This document shows, piece by piece, positions 34,844 to 46,849 of a stretch of 64,000 nucleotides of DNA. Source of the DNA: Adiantum capillus-veneris (Eukaryota > Streptophyta > Polypodiopsida > Polypodiales > Pteridaceae). Numbering within the stretch: the first letter of the stretch is position 1; each line of letters begins with the position of its first letter. A model generated the notes under the pieces. The model did no database searches, had not been told where the DNA came from, and saw only the letters and a list, made by a program, of their open reading frames with translations. Position numbers and translations under genes: made by a program. The stretch lies in assembly GCA_014529385.2 (NCBI GenBank), contig CM043944.1, positions 70,564,895 to 70,628,894 of the forward strand, read 5' to 3'.

Positions 34844-35460
34844 TGCATGTTGTTGTTTGTTTGTTGGTTTTGCAGGCTTTGCTACAAATTTTTTAGGATT
34901 TTTGCACTCTTGCATTGCAAATTATTTAAATGTGAGTGCACTATCTTTCTTTTGTTTTATGTATATCCACACACACACACACACACATACAAATAGGCAC
35001 ACACACATAACCACATTGCAAATTGTTCAAAATTGAGTGCTCTAGCTTTCTTTTATTTTATACATACACACACATAAAACAAAATATTGTAATTAATATT
35101 GAATGCTAAAAATAGTTATTTTATTTGTTAATTTCATAATGAATGTTCAATTAAGCAAAGTAATTTGAATATATTGAACATCAATGCTTATTACTTTTTT
35201 TGTGCGGGAGAAAGATCCTTCCATTAGTTAATAAAAACTGGCCATTGGGCTACAACCACCTCTACTAGAGAGGGCTACATCAACAAGGGAGACTCTCCCA
35301 AAAAAACTTAAACCAAAAAATGTTAACTTGTTAATTTGTTAATGTTTAAATTAAAACATAGTATGCTTAATATGTTTGATGCTTTAGATCCATTGAGACT
35401 TGAACGCTTAGGTTAAAGTATTAGAATTTTCCCATTTTAATTTGTTTAGAACTTGTCATG
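34145..35460. other. No gene; GT and CA microsatellites
   Basis: A (GT)n run of about 50 bp lies at 34789-34839 and CA runs at about 34971-35010 and 35065-35075. No domain or LTR is visible. 35195-35310 contains a short stretch that could be an old element end, but I cannot place it. Confidence 0.5.
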
Positions 35461-35469
35461 TTTGGATGG

Positions 35470-36030
35470 TTAGGGTAGGTTGCGTAAAGCCGCTTAGGGT
35501 TAGCGGCTTAGGGTTTGACCACTAATAGATTGCCGTGTTTGGACGTTTAGGGTAGACTACATAAAGCCGCTTATGTTAGCTCATCTTTGGAACGTTGAGA
35601 CATCGTAGCTTAGTTAAACTAACACTCCAAATACAGTATCGGATTAGAGTTGCATTTGGTCATTTCAGTCTGCTTAGGGCTGTCCGCATAGGGTTAGTGG
35701 CTTCTGATTTGGCCGCTAATAGATGGCACGCCAGTGAAACTGCTCTAAATTGGATTAGGCCAACATTTGGCCATTTCAGTTTGCTTAGGGCTAGCCGCTA
35801 AGGGTTGGCAGCTTAGAGTTAGCGGCTCAAGGTTAGTGACTTTTTGTTTGGCCGTGAATAGATGACTGTATTTTGAGCGTTAGGGTACGCCATGTAAAGA
35901 CGCCTAGGTTGGGCCATTCCAAATCGGATTAGTGTAGCATTTGGCCATTTCAGTCTGCTTAGGGCTAGGCGCTTAGGATATGCCATTTCAGTATGCTTAA
36001 GGCTAGCTAGTTAGGGCTATCCGCTTAGGA
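35470..36030. repeat. Degenerate tandem repeat with GCTTAGGGTTAGCGG units
   Basis: Repeated blocks of roughly 90-150 bp contain gttagcggcttagggtt, gtttggccgctaatagatg and ggccatttcagtctgcttaggg. Units vary in length and order. Some pieces resemble plant telomere repeat TTTAGGG, but the period and the GCGG parts differ. Confidence 0.7.
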
Positions 36031-36660
36031 TTTGAGATTATGGTTATGGTTTCATAATTGTGTTATGGTTATGTTTTCAAAATTTGGTTATGGTTATGGT
36101 TTCAAAATTCAGTTATGGTTATGGTTTCAAAATTCACTTATGGTTATGGTTTTTGAATTCGGTTATAGTTATGATTTGAGGTTATGGTCTTGCTTATGGT
36201 TATGGTTTCAAAATTCAGTTATGATTATGGTTTGAGGTTGTAGTCATGTTGATAATTATGGTTTCATATTCCGGTTATGGTTATGGTTTGAGGTTATGGT
36301 TATGGTTTCAGAATTTGTTTCATATTCCGGTTATGGTTATGGTTTTAGAATTCGTTTATGGTTATGGTTTGAGGTTATGGTTATGGTTTCAAAATTTGTT
36401 TATGGTTATGGTTTCAAAATTTGATTAGAAATAGGGTTTGAGGTTATGGTTATGCTTTTTGAATTTGGTTAGAAATATGGTTTGAGTTTATGGTTATGGT
36501 TTCAAATTTTGATAATGGTTTCAATGTTCAACTATGGTTATGGTTTGAGGTTATGGCTATGGTTTCAAAATTCAATTACGGTTATGTTTTGTGATTTGCA
36601 AGATGGTTATGGTTTGCAAGTATTATTATGGTTATGTTTTGTAGATCTCTCCATGGTCAA
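36031..36660 (+). repeat. Minisatellite, unit about GGTTATGGTTATGGTTTCAA
   Basis: About 25 imperfect copies of a 24-30 bp unit (gttatggttatggtttcaaaattc). The open frames here (YGYGL, LWLWF) are products of the repeat, not genes. Confidence 0.9.
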
Positions 36661-37093
36661 TATGTTCTCACACATCTGTGGACTTTTCAAGCAAAGCGAA
36701 GGTGAAGTGCGGTTGCTTTTGCACTCTCTCCTTTGAGCAGAGAAGGCTAGTTTTAGTGCTACATACAGCACCAAATGCCAGTTCTCTCTACTCAATTTTT
36801 TTTCCAGTTTTTTGCGTTGGTAAGGGCTTCGATACCAAAGGCTATATTTTTTAAACTTAAAATCTCAATAATACCAATAAAAATTTTACAAAACTCCGAA
36901 GTAGACAAAATTTGACCCACAGAACCACTGATTGGTGGATCAAAAAATCACGTGGCATTTCAATGTATGTTACCAATAGAAGTGGTTAGTGTCAGAAATT
37001 TACTAGTTTTCCACCCAATGCCTTCCATTTCGTCACCTTGTCTCCAACCATCATCGGAATCAATCTTTTGTACTATAAGCATGATGATTGTGA

Positions 37094-38260
37094 TCACCTC
37101 AGACTAACCACTTTCTCTATTCTGCATTTCAAACTTCTTTGCACTCTAGTCTTCTTTCTTTCTCTCTCTGTTAAAACTGTGTAGAACCAGTTGAACATTT
37201 CGTGTAGGGCATTGCTCTTTTTCCTCCCACCTCCATGCTGTGTATTTTTAAAATACACTACTTTTTCTTGATCGTGTGAGCGCTCCATTCCTTGGCTACT
37301 CCAGATGCCCAATGAACCAAATGTGTTGACAAAAAATGAGCTATGAGACAAAAGAATGTGCTGAAAAAAATAATAAAACATTAGTTCAAACACTGACGTG
37401 TTTTGACTGCAAAGACAAAGTGTTCAACCCACCATGTAATGTGTTTTGCCCCAGGCATTCACCATTTGCGTTGTGAAACTATTGATTACAAACTTTAAGA
37501 TGGATATCTCAGCACAGGTTAGCTTTGCCTTTCAATCAAACGAAAAATATCATCTACACACTGTGAATTCCAAGGGCTGCTTCGTTACCTCTATAGGTGG
37601 TTATGTCACACACCTTTTTCCACAATTGAAACTCATTGGGACTTTGGGAGTCAGAATGGTCTGAAAGCAAGTCCCTAGCTTTACTACCACCCATACATAT
37701 TTTATTAGGACGATCCTGTGTACTTCCAGATGCCTTCTTGTCCTTTGATAACTCTACTACACCCCCATGTAGACCAACACTTGAAAGAATAGATTCAAGT
37801 TCTATGATACACTCTTCTCTTCTTTTTGCATGCTCCATATTCCAAGGGTAATTAATATGGAGCATAAGCAACTTGTCAAGAATTCGTACACGGGCATGAA
37901 GAGTGCACACATGCACATTTATCAGAGGAAACGGTAGAATAGGATCCCAATTTGATTTTCCATGTCTCCATTAGGGGGTACACTCTGGTTACAACTAGGG
38001 ATACCTTGAAACCATTGTTGTAGTGCTTTACCCATTGTTTGTGTAGTGGGCACACCTTACCCTTACCACCCTTTGACTTGCTGGCCTTTGCACCCTTGCC
38101 CTCAGTTCCTAATGAGACTTTATTGTGGCAGGAATAAATGCATGGAAAGACGGTCATTGCACTTTGCTTGCAACTTAACATACACTTGAGAGTTTTCAAC
38201 TCTCCTACCAAATGCCACTCCACTTGGAATGTACCCAGATGTGAAACCTGCAATCATTGT
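37094..38260 (-). pseudogene. Unidentified coding remnant, Cys-rich segment (3' part of the 37-40 kb gene)
   Basis: Minus-strand frames at 37554-37916 and 37876-38253 look protein-like. The second has a Cys/His-rich part (KTLKCMLSCKQSAMTVFPC, IYSCHNKVSL), a Gly/Lys-rich linker, then CPLHKQWVKHYNNGFKVSL and a Cys cluster. The first has IELESILSSVGLHGGVVEL. They overlap in different frames, so one frameshift lies near 37880-37916. I do not recognise a family. The strand and spacing suggest these follow 38648-39655 as 3' exons. Confidence 0.45.
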
Positions 38261-38599
38261 CCTTCTTGTTGTTTCCGAATGACATCAAAAATTGGGGTGT
38301 GATTAAAATACCACTTGAGGGACTCATGTGTCTCGTGTGGAAGATGAAAAGCTGCCAGCCACGAAATATAAACAGGTGTTTCCCTTCTCGTTGGCATTTA
38401 GCTCAACATCGACGGCCACTAAGACTCTGCTCATAAGTGTAACGCTTACCCTTTTGAGCCGTTGACCTTGACAATCTAACACTCATCAAGCTTCATCACC
38501 AATATAACTTTTCCATCACACTCTTCTTGTGTCAACCCATAAAATCTGATCATTGACTCCTGGAGCTTCAACAAGTCAAACCTAGATATAATTGAACTC

Positions 38600-39655
38600 G
38601 TTGTAACAGAAGGATTTTCTCTCTTCTAATGGCAGGGTATCCTCCACTTATTGAAATCCACCCAACAAGCTTGCAACATCATTATCGGTACACCTTTTTG
38701 CAACACTGACATTGTAAGCTGTTGGCAGCAACCTAAACAAACCTTTTGCTCTCTGACCTAATGTGACAATTCTATACAAAGCTTCGTAGGCTTTGAAACT
38801 TATTTTTGCACTGTCACACACCTTGATCATCTCCTGAGGTGACACAATGCTCTTTAGCTCACTGAAATACTTCTGGCGCAAAATATTAGCAATGCCAGCA
38901 TTGGATGGATCATCCAATAGCTCCACCAACTCCTTTAGCTTGATGATATGCTACAACAAAGTATGTCCAGTCGTTTGAGCATCGGAATTGATTTCCATCA
39001 TCATCCGAGCCAAGTTCCTGCATATTGAAATAATATTAGAGCAAGCTACAAAAAATGAAGAAATTAGAAGCTTGCATTTATATCCCTATCGAGTTTGACA
39101 GGTGTGTTTCTTTTGAGCTCCACTGCTTGAAGATAGCATAGATATCGCATGTCTCTTGCGCTTGCAAATGTGGTAGCCCAACGGAATGTGTGTGGTGAGA
39201 TGATCGATTTGACGGTCCATGTTACGCGCAGTGTGTTGTAGCTGAAATAATTGTCTAGACAACGCTCTTGCTCCATTTTTTAATGCTTTGCTTTTTTATT
39301 AAGCTTTGACATCTCATAGTGTAGCTGCTTCATCTTCTCATTGGCTTCCTCTCTGGCTTGCTGAATGTCTTTCACATACTTCTCTTGCAATGATGAACAA
39401 GCAGCACAGAGATGTTTTCTTGCTTCCCTTTCATTGACAAGAGTTGAATATAATCTCCAGCAGTAGCCAAACAATCCGTCTCTCCCATCTCCAATAAAAT
39501 GCAGTAGCTCAATGAAATTACAAAAGGGCGGTAATGCATTGGTTGTTGGATCGCCATGGTAAATATGGCCATCAACCCATAAGTTGATTGCCTTGCATCC
39601 AAGGTTCCGTAGCTGATCTCCAACATTGGGATTAGATGTGCCAAGTCGCACAATA
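38600..39655 (-). pseudogene. Unidentified multi-exon protein gene remnant
   Basis: Minus-strand open stretches join logically. 39280-39651 (LGTSNPNVGDQLRNLGCKAI, then a Glu/Lys-rich coiled-coil VKDIQQAREEANEKMKQL) is followed by 39064-39276 (VTWTVKSIISPHTFRWATTF). A likely intron comes next (acceptor ATGCAG near 39020), then a segment to 38648 with LVELLDDPSNAGIANILRQK, SFKAYEALYRIVTLGQ and NDVASLLGGFQ. A stop interrupts the last exon near 38950 and another lies between the first two stretches. The protein family is not known to me. It may belong to a transposon or a dispersed host family. Confidence 0.45.
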
Positions 39656-39989
39656 GCGTACTCCTACTCTAAATTAGCATTTGATTGATATCGTATTGTC
39701 TTGCAGTGGTAGGGGATTGAATGACATTTGTGTTAGCTAATCAAGCAAATTAGAGAGAGAATGTGTAATGGTGACTGCTACAAGCATGTGAAGGTGGCTA
39801 TGGAGGAAAGAAGTGGAGAGTACTCAGAGATAGGAGAAAAGGATTATGTTGTGGAGGGAAGAAAGAGAGGGAGTGCAGCTCAATCTCCTTTGAATTCAAA
39901 TTGTTGATCATGATTGTAGAAAGAGAAATGTTGTTACACATAGAGGTAATGGAATTTGCCATTGCTCTCAGCTGGAGCTGGAGTGGGAG

Positions 39990-39998
39990 AAGCATGAG

Positions 39999-40032
<34 letters not shown>
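39990..40032. repeat. (GA)n microsatellite
   Basis: GA tract upstream of the minus-strand remnant at 38600-39655. A similar GA tract lies upstream of the minus-strand gene at 51984-52090. Confidence 0.85.
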
Positions 40033-40033
<1 letters not shown>

Positions 40034-40284
40034 GGCTCACGTTTTAGAGAGAGAATGCAATGAGAGAATGTGGAAAATTTGCTTTTTTGCCAGTGGGACT
40101 GAAAAGTGCCTCCTTTAATGAGATCTAAGTGAGAGAGAGTATTTTATATGTTAGAGAGAGAAGAGGGGTGGAAAAAGGACATTTTAAAATTCATTTATCC
40201 AACTTTCTTTTGGGTTACTAAGTAGACTATTTTCAAATACAAAATATGACAATGGTTTTTTTTTAAATCTCAACATAGGCCTTT

Positions 40285-40788
40285 TTGCCCTCTCTTTTAG
40301 GCTTGGTTAAACTTGGCTTAAGCTTTAAGCATTTCCTTAAATTGCCACAAATAAAGAGCCCTCCTATACCCCATTTACTTCCTAATGTAAGGATTGGATA
40401 CCCAAAAAAAGAACATACAATTTTAAATCAATGGTCATCCCCATCAAAGGAGTCTCAATATCAATCAAATCCTTTCTCATATACTATTGTTGCTCCACTT
40501 GCAACATTTAAAAGAGGCTTCTATAAGCCTATCTGTCCTCCACACTCCTATATACACTCTGGTACATCTCATCTAGTTGTTCTTCCAACGGCAGATGATT
40601 CTTATGAAGTGCTACAACCGGCTTCATTAATGGACCTCCTACCAAAATTGTTGCTTCAAAATAAGGCACGTGCACTTATATACATGTGTGTATCAACAGC
40701 AACATTGGAAAGCTCACCCAATCAGAACGTAATTTTGATAGCATTATATATAATTCGATCTAGTATGGGGCAAAGGAGGGTTTTCTAA
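40285..40788 (+). CDS. Open frame of 167 codons, unidentified
   Basis: A plus-strand frame with ordinary composition (PFSYTIVAPLATFKRGFYKP, HLVVLPTADDSYEVLQPASL). No domain is recognised, the first codons are not supported by any start context I trust, and no neighbour suggests a role. It is listed because it is not a product of simple repeats. It could be an exon or a chance frame. Confidence 0.2.
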   Translation: MPSLLGLVKLGLSFKHFLKLPQIKSPPIPHLLPNVRIGYPKKEHTILNQWSSPSKESQYQSNPFSYTIVAPLATFKRGFYKPICPPHSYIHSGTSHLVVLPTADDSYEVLQPASLMDLLPKLLLQNKARALIYMCVSTATLESSPNQNVILIALYIIRSSMGQRRVF

Positions 40789-40829
40789 CAAGAATGAATG
40801 CCCCATCAAGTGAGACTATAAATCCAACT

Positions 40830-41104
40830 ACTATAGATCCGTGGATTGAGCGCCGGCAACAAAAAATCAATGTTTTGCTTTGCTTTTTTGTACATCTTGA
40901 TCGTGGAGAAGCTCTTCCAACTCAGTCATTGACACCTATGTAGGGCTTGTATTCAACTGCTCTACATTTTTATCAGCCTTGGCTAGTATAATTGCACATC
41001 TCACTGTGTCAAAGGGCTTATTTGCTCCTATAATAGCTTGATTCCAAGTAGTGGTCACATCATTCACGAGTGCTATCAACAAATTTGATAGCTCATCCAC
41101 TGGA
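40830..41104 (-). pseudogene. Unidentified coding sequence, 3' piece, split by the 11.4-kb transposon
   Basis: From the transposon border a minus-strand frame runs 54 codons: VDELSNLLIALVNDVTTTWN, then GANKPFDTVRCAIILAK and DKNVEQLN, to a stop at about 40936. The frame then shows TELEELLHDQDVQ. Joined to the piece at 52492-52634 across the TGGA site, the frame continues without a break (LP-VDELSN). This supports both the coding nature and the transposon borders. Function unknown. Confidence 0.6.
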
Positions 41105-41134
41105 GGGTGAAAGCATGGTTTGGTGGTACAAAAA
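41105..41134 (+). repeat. Left terminal inverted repeat of the 11.4-kb transposon
   Basis: 30 bp; one mismatch (position 5) with the right arm. It contains GGTTTGGTGGTACAAA, related to the TTTGGTAC core of the internal minisatellites. Confidence 0.87.
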
Positions 41135-43063
41135 AAGGACTTATTTTGCTTCTACCTAGTTGGTACTTCTACATATGTCCACACTTTGGAGGGAACCTTT
41201 TTTTTCATCTATGTTAAAGAATGGTGGGAGGGAAATTTGAATGATTTAAACTTTCCGTGAAAGAAAACATGGGTGGGGCAATAAGTAATGGGAGTGGTGT
41301 TTTGAAACCGTGCCAAAAGTCCCATCACAGACCGCGTTTGTGAGTGGCGCAGTTGCTCAACACATTTTCCAGCTTCCGCCTTGCTCTCTTACTACATCGC
41401 CTTCTGCAAACCACTTCAGTTGCAGGTAACAAGCTCCCCGGCTACTCACAATCAGGAAGATGAGGACGCCAGCGAGGAAATCAGTAGCCAAAGCGTCACC
41501 GGACAATGGGAAAAAGAAGAAGAGGACAATGGATGCAAAATCCCCTCGGAACATCGACACCCTAAATACAAGGGCTAGCAAGGGGGCCTCCTTTGTGGAG
41601 AGGTAGAAACCTGCTGTGTCCATGGAGACTTCATTTAAGCCTGGGCTTCTTTTTGCCGATGATGAGACTCCACGGTCATCTACAACATCTAAAGCTAGGT
41701 GCTATGAGAGCTGTGCGTTTTCTGGTGATTTACCATTTTCTTTTCCATGCATGCAAGCTTCTGCATGTCTTTTATCTGATGAGGTCTGCATTTGCTTTTT
41801 TTTGCATGCAGCAAGTACATGTGCATGTTTGGGATCTTCTTAGGAATTTAGGGTTTAGGAAAGTTACAAAGTTACATGTATAAGCTGCTCTTTTGATTGC
41901 TAACTTGCATGCATGCAAGTGAAAAAATCAGTATATGTTGTGCATGAGCATAGCACAAAGTTGAAGCTCAGTAGGGATGTCAGCATAACCAAATTTGGTA
42001 CTAACCGGTACCAAATTTGATACTAACCACAACCAAAATTGGCTTTGTACACAACTGAATTTTTCAATTGTCACCTGAATGACATACATTCATTTCATTC
42101 CATGTGTTTTGTTTTCCACAACTGAAATGAGGCATATAATGAGGGCATGTCTTTACTTGCGTGTTGTTTCCACATCGCAGGAAAAAACAAGATGGAGGAG
42201 TACCCTATCTTGACAAAGTTCTGCTATACAGCACAAGAGCTTCATGATGAGTATGGTTTGAGCATGGAGGGGGTGCTGCCAAAGGATCTTACAGAAGATG
42301 ACATCCCCGATGACCAGTGGCTCACTGTATTCAGGCATTCCAGCCAGAAGAAGACAAGATTTACTTAAATCACGTGCAGCCACGGCTTCAGGATGAATGC
42401 AGGTTCCTGTTCCATAAGGTGTACCAAGCCCCACCATCATGTGGGGAGATCACTACAAAATTTTCTCGTTGTTTTGCATATGAGAAGTGTCATGCAGCCA
42501 CAAAGGACACTGCGGGGCATAGGGTTGCATGGGCCAGGTTTGGTGAGAGTGTACTCAACATGTGTTCCTCTCGACCAGGAGGCTTGGAAAAGAAGGTTGA
42601 GAATTGGCGAAAGGCAAACGGTGCGTCCCAAGGAGGCCACCCATCAAATACCAAGAAGCCCTGACTTACGCCAGTCGGTAGTATGCCCCCTACACAGAAA
42701 GTCCCCCCACAGCGTCATGAAGAGAAGACATCTGATTATATTGCGGACCTTGAAGCTATGGTTGGGAGAGTCCCTCGGACATGTGTCGGGGTAGCCGATA
42801 GGCTAAAAGAGCTGACAATGTCTCTGAAGTAGAAGAAGGAAACACTCTTGAGGGCAGAGGGTTCCAATAAACTTGTCAAGCAGATTATGGATGACATCAA
42901 GGAATATGAGACCCAACTGGAAACACTGAGAGAGGCCAACACTGGCGATGACGCAGAAATCAATGTGATAGAAGCTGATTTGGCTGCCAGTTGAAGGATG
43001 CTACGTCGATACGGAATCAGTGAAGATACTTCATTGCTCGACAAGGAGATTCTAGAGCAACAA

Positions 43064-44214
43064 GTGCTGGTAGTTTTGGGAGTTTTTGGTAGAACTGTTT
43101 ATGCTTGGTTTGGTTGGATTGGTAGTGTTAGGTACCTTTGGTAGAACTGTTAATGCTTGGTTTGGTGGGATTGGTAGTGTTAGGTACCTTTGATAGAACT
43201 GTTTATGCTTGGTTTGGTGGGATTGGTAGTATTAGGTACTCATGGTAGAACTGTTTTTTTTCTAGGTAGTTTATGGTTTCCTTCTGTCTTATGGTTTGGT
43301 ATTTCTGTTACTATGAAGAAGTTTTGGTACTTTAAGGTACTTTCTGAAAGTGCTGCAAAAGGTGTTATGGTAGTTTTATTCTGATAGCTTTGGTAGTTTG
43401 GTACTTTTATGTACTATTTGAAAGTGCTGCAAAAGTGTAATTGGTAGTTTGATTTTGGTAGTTTTTGAAAGTGTTGCAAAAAGTTTTTCTTTGGTAGTCT
43501 TGGTAGTTTTGGTTGTTTTGGTACTATTTGAAAGTTTGATTTTGGGAGTTTTGGTACTTTTAGATACTATTTGAAAGTGCTGCAAAAAGTGGCTTCTGTA
43601 GTTTGATTTGGTAGTTTTGGTACTTTTAGGTACTATTTGAAAGTGCTGCAAAAAGTGGGTTTGGTAGTTCAATTTTGGTAGTTTTGGTACTTTTAGGTAC
43701 TATTTGAAAGTGCTGCAAAAAGCTTGTTTAGTAGTTTGATTTTGGTAGTTTTGGGTACTTTTAGGTACTATTTGAAAGTGCTGCAAAAAGCTTCTTTGGT
43801 AGTTTGCTTTTGGTAGTTTTGGGTACTTTTAGGTACTATTTGAGAGTGATGCAAAAAGCTTGTTTGGTAGTTTGATTTTGGTAGTTTTGGTACTTTTCGG
43901 TACTATTTGAAAGTGCTTCAAAAAGTGGCTTTTGGTAGTTTGATTTTGGTAGTTTTGGTACTTTTAGGTACTATTTGAAAGTGCTGCAAAAAGTGGCTTT
44001 TGGTAGTTTTGATAAGGTTTGGGTAGTTTAGTTCTGCATTGAGGGTATTTATATGTTTTTAGTACTATATGATTCCCGAGTTTGGTAGTTCTTGGTAGTT
44101 TTGGTGGTTTTGGTAGTTTGGGTTCTGTTTCGTAGTACAGTACTTAGAAGTACCAGTCTCGGTATGGCTTCTTGGTAGTTTTTGAAACTAATTGGGACCG
44201 CTGGTTGTCAACAG
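43064..44214 (+). repeat. Minisatellite intron with TTTGGTAC core, unit about 50-65 bp
   Basis: About 15 copies of a unit containing ttggtagttttggtacttttaggtactatttgaaagtgctgcaaaaag-like sequence (written here only as a type; units vary). The block fills the proposed intron between the coiled-coil exon and the RING-like exon; the flanking exon phases match across it (phase 0). Confidence 0.85.
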
Positions 44215-45360
44215 GCTGAGTATGACACTCTGGAGAAAAAATGGAAGGAAGGTCAAGAGCATACCCTATTTGTGAAGGAGATGTTGTCTGATATCAGGCT
44301 TGGGAAGAGGTTCCTACTATATCCTAGGCCCCAGGTTAATGATTCGGTAAATGTGATCCCGGTGTTTGGTATGTGTGTTGTATGCGGTGAGCCCTTGGAG
44401 TGCGTACATGTAGTCGGAACCTTCATGCTAGAGTGCCGACACCAGTATCATCCCTTTTGCTTCAGTGCTCTGTTACAAAGCAGGGATCAATGTGTCAAGC
44501 CGGGTTGTAATATGGTAATCTCTGATTTGGCAAAGTCCTGGGCCAATGGGCTTCAAGTTGTCAAGAGTAAGTATGTGTGCATTTTTGAATACATATGCGC
44601 ACTTGCAACTCAGTGAGGTTTTCATACAAGTTAGTATGTGCTGTCTTTCTTTGTGTTTGCAGAGGAGCAGGATACTGTAGTTGCTGACCAGCACGCCACA
44701 AAGTCGGCTGCAAGTCGAATATGGGACGTGGATGAGGTGACAAGGGAGATATCAGATGTTCTCCATGATCTGAAGCAAGGTAATTCTGTAGGGAAAGACA
44801 ATGTGACGGGACAAAGATGTGAGGCAACAGGTGACAGCGAAAGTAAAAGTGAGGAGGAGGCCAAAGATGATAAAAAGACAGGTGACAGCGAAAGGAAAAT
44901 TGAGGAGGAGGCCAGAGATGGTAAAAATACCAAGGACAAGGAGGAAGGTAAAGTCCCTGTTGTTGTGGAGTTGGATGCGGAGGAAAGCCAGGATGGTGCC
45001 AACACAAAGCTCGATGAAGCAATGGCCAAGAAGGGAGAGGAAGAACCCACAAAGGGGGGTGTTGGGGAGGGGGTGGAAACCACAAAGGGGAGTGAAGGGG
45101 AGGTCAAAGAGGGGTCGGAAGGCAACAAAGATCGGAGGGAGGCCAAGGATGAGCAAGAAGAAGTACTTGCGAATGATACTGTTGTGGACAGCACCAACGG
45201 GGGCGTTGACTCTACTGCTGCCGATGCTGTTTCGAAGCGGAGAGGTGATTCCCCTGATTCCGTGACCCTGCAGAAACTTTTCTGTTTGCAGAGAAAGAAG
45301 CGCAATCACGCCCGTGATCAATTATCCCATGCATGCAAACTGTAGCCAGTGAGAATCTAT

Positions 45361-45600
45361 TGTATTCCGCACTTTGTGCGTTTTAGTGACTGAGTCAACT
45401 TGATTTTTTGGCCCTGAGCTTTATCTTTTCTCTCTATCTAGTTTTGTGTTGGTATGTTACCTTTCGTTACATTACTGTTTCAGTTGTCCTCACTATATGT
45501 GCATTACAGTACCAAATTTGGTACTTTTTGGTACTGTTGAACTTGGGTGCACGTCTGTCCACTATTACAGTACCAATTTGGTACTTCTTGAACTTGCGAT
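45361..45600 (+). repeat. Left arm of an internal inverted repeat around the phosphatase exons
   Basis: It starts TGTATTCCGCAC and continues through tgactgagtcaacttg, ggccctgagctttatc and gtgttggtatgttacc. The same sequence, inverted, ends at 47399. The inner part becomes the gtaccaaatttggtac / gtccactattacagtacc repeat. Confidence 0.85.
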
Positions 45601-46849
45601 TTCAGATAGTCCTTATCACTTGTGCAATACAGTACCAAATTTGGTAGTTTTTGTTTTAGATATGATGTTTGCACTGTGTATTTGTCCCCACTCATTATGT
45701 TTGTTGGTGTTGTAGTAAGTTGGTGGTTGGACAAGACACTGACAAGCACATTGTTGCAGCCTGATGTGGCTGCTAGACGCGGGCGGATGATTGTGCTTGA
45801 TCTTAATGGCGTGCTACTAACCAGCTGCAACAAAATCCCTGAGGAACTTGAGTGCCTGCCAAAGGAGCACACGCCACGGGTAGTCCATCTCGGAGGGAAT
45901 GTAATTTGTCTTGTAAGGCCGGATGCGGAGCAGTTCATCCTACGGCTTAAACAGAAAGCCAGCCTAGTGTTGTGGTCCTGCTGTAGAAGGGAAAAACTGT
46001 TACACATGGTGAACGCGTGCTTCCCAAACCATAGAAGGCAAAAATATTTTGCAGGTAAAGCATGCCCGCTTTGAATGTTGCAGGACATAAGTTACGCATA
46101 CCTCTTAACCTCGTTTTTTGGCATTAGCAGATATTCTCTCCCAAGAGGACTATGAAATATGGCGGGCCCGTATGTCGGAGGTGCCGGTTGTGCCCAAACA
46201 CATGGGCGATAAGCCCATTTTCCTGAAGAAGCTACGGATGCTGTGGGCAAGGCACCCGAAGTACGATGCCAGCAACACTATTCTTGTGGATGATTGTATA
46301 TACAAGTCTCTTAAAAATGACTATGAAAACTGTATGGCAATTCGATCATACGATCCCATGGTAGTAGGAACCGATTACCCGTTTTACTTGCTGGATTTTG
46401 TTTTGCCTTGGTTGCTCGGGTGGATAAGGGATCGGTACCCAACAGCGTACACTCGCAAAAACCCAGTCTTTGACACTGAAGATGATATTTCTGGGTACAT
46501 TACTGATTACTTCATACAGATGGAGGGGTACTCCTATAAATTTGATCCCCCGAGGTAGCAGATTGCCATAATCATGTAAATAGTGGAATTTTGTAACCCG
46601 ATACTATACATAATGGAAAACCACTTCTCTTGTTCAGACTGTCTTGGTATCTTGATCTCTACTGTTGAAACCCCTGACTAATTCTGTTGAAACCTCTTGG
46701 AGCTAACCAGGTTGACCAACATTTTAATTTTTGAGGCAGATAGCATCTATGTTTGGCATACCTTTCATGTTATCAACGTAGTTCTAGACATTGCTCAAGG
46801 TGGTTGTATCAAATACGAATAGACAAACTGAAAAATACCAAGAAATAAA

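Larger units (their letters stand above)
41460..46558 (+). pseudogene. FCP1/SCP-type phosphatase gene with RING-like domain, inside the transposon (broken 5' exons)
   Basis: Proposed exons are 41460-41724, 42181-43063, 44215-44566, 44663 to about 45261, 45760-46054 and 46141-46558. Exon 1 gives a basic N-terminus (MRTPARKSVAKASPDNGKKK). Exon 2 has a globular part then a coiled-coil (KQIMDDIKEYETQLETLRE). Exon 3 has a Cys/His cluster (CVVCGEPLECV ... LECRHQYHPFCF ... CVKPGC), RING-like. Exon 4 is Lys/Glu-rich. Exons 5-6 form an FCP1/NIF (HAD) phosphatase domain: VLDLNGVLLTS and NTILVDDCIYKSLKNDYENC. Splice phases agree at the 1-2, 2-3, 3-4 and 5-6 junctions; 4-5 is unresolved. Lesions: TAG at 41604, a frameshift near 42320, TAG near 42828 and TGA near 42993. 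Such phosphatases usually act on phosphoserine of RNA polymerase II or other proteins. The first motif has DLN where DLD is usual, a change I recall from some plant members. Confidence 0.65.

Noticed and set aside
35470-36030. Interstitial telomere
   Set aside because: Perfect tandem TTTAGGG is absent; only a similar pentamer recurs within a longer, GC-containing unit.
36032-36736. Open frames YGYGLRLWLWFQN
   Set aside because: Products of the GGTTATGG tandem repeat.
40285-40788. Confident host gene
   Set aside because: Open but with no domain, start context or splice evidence; kept only as a low-confidence feature.
45408-45715. Plus-strand frames across 45408-45715
   Set aside because: They lie in the inverted-repeat arm and its TTTGGTAC copies; the phosphatase exon begins only at the acceptor at 45758-45759.
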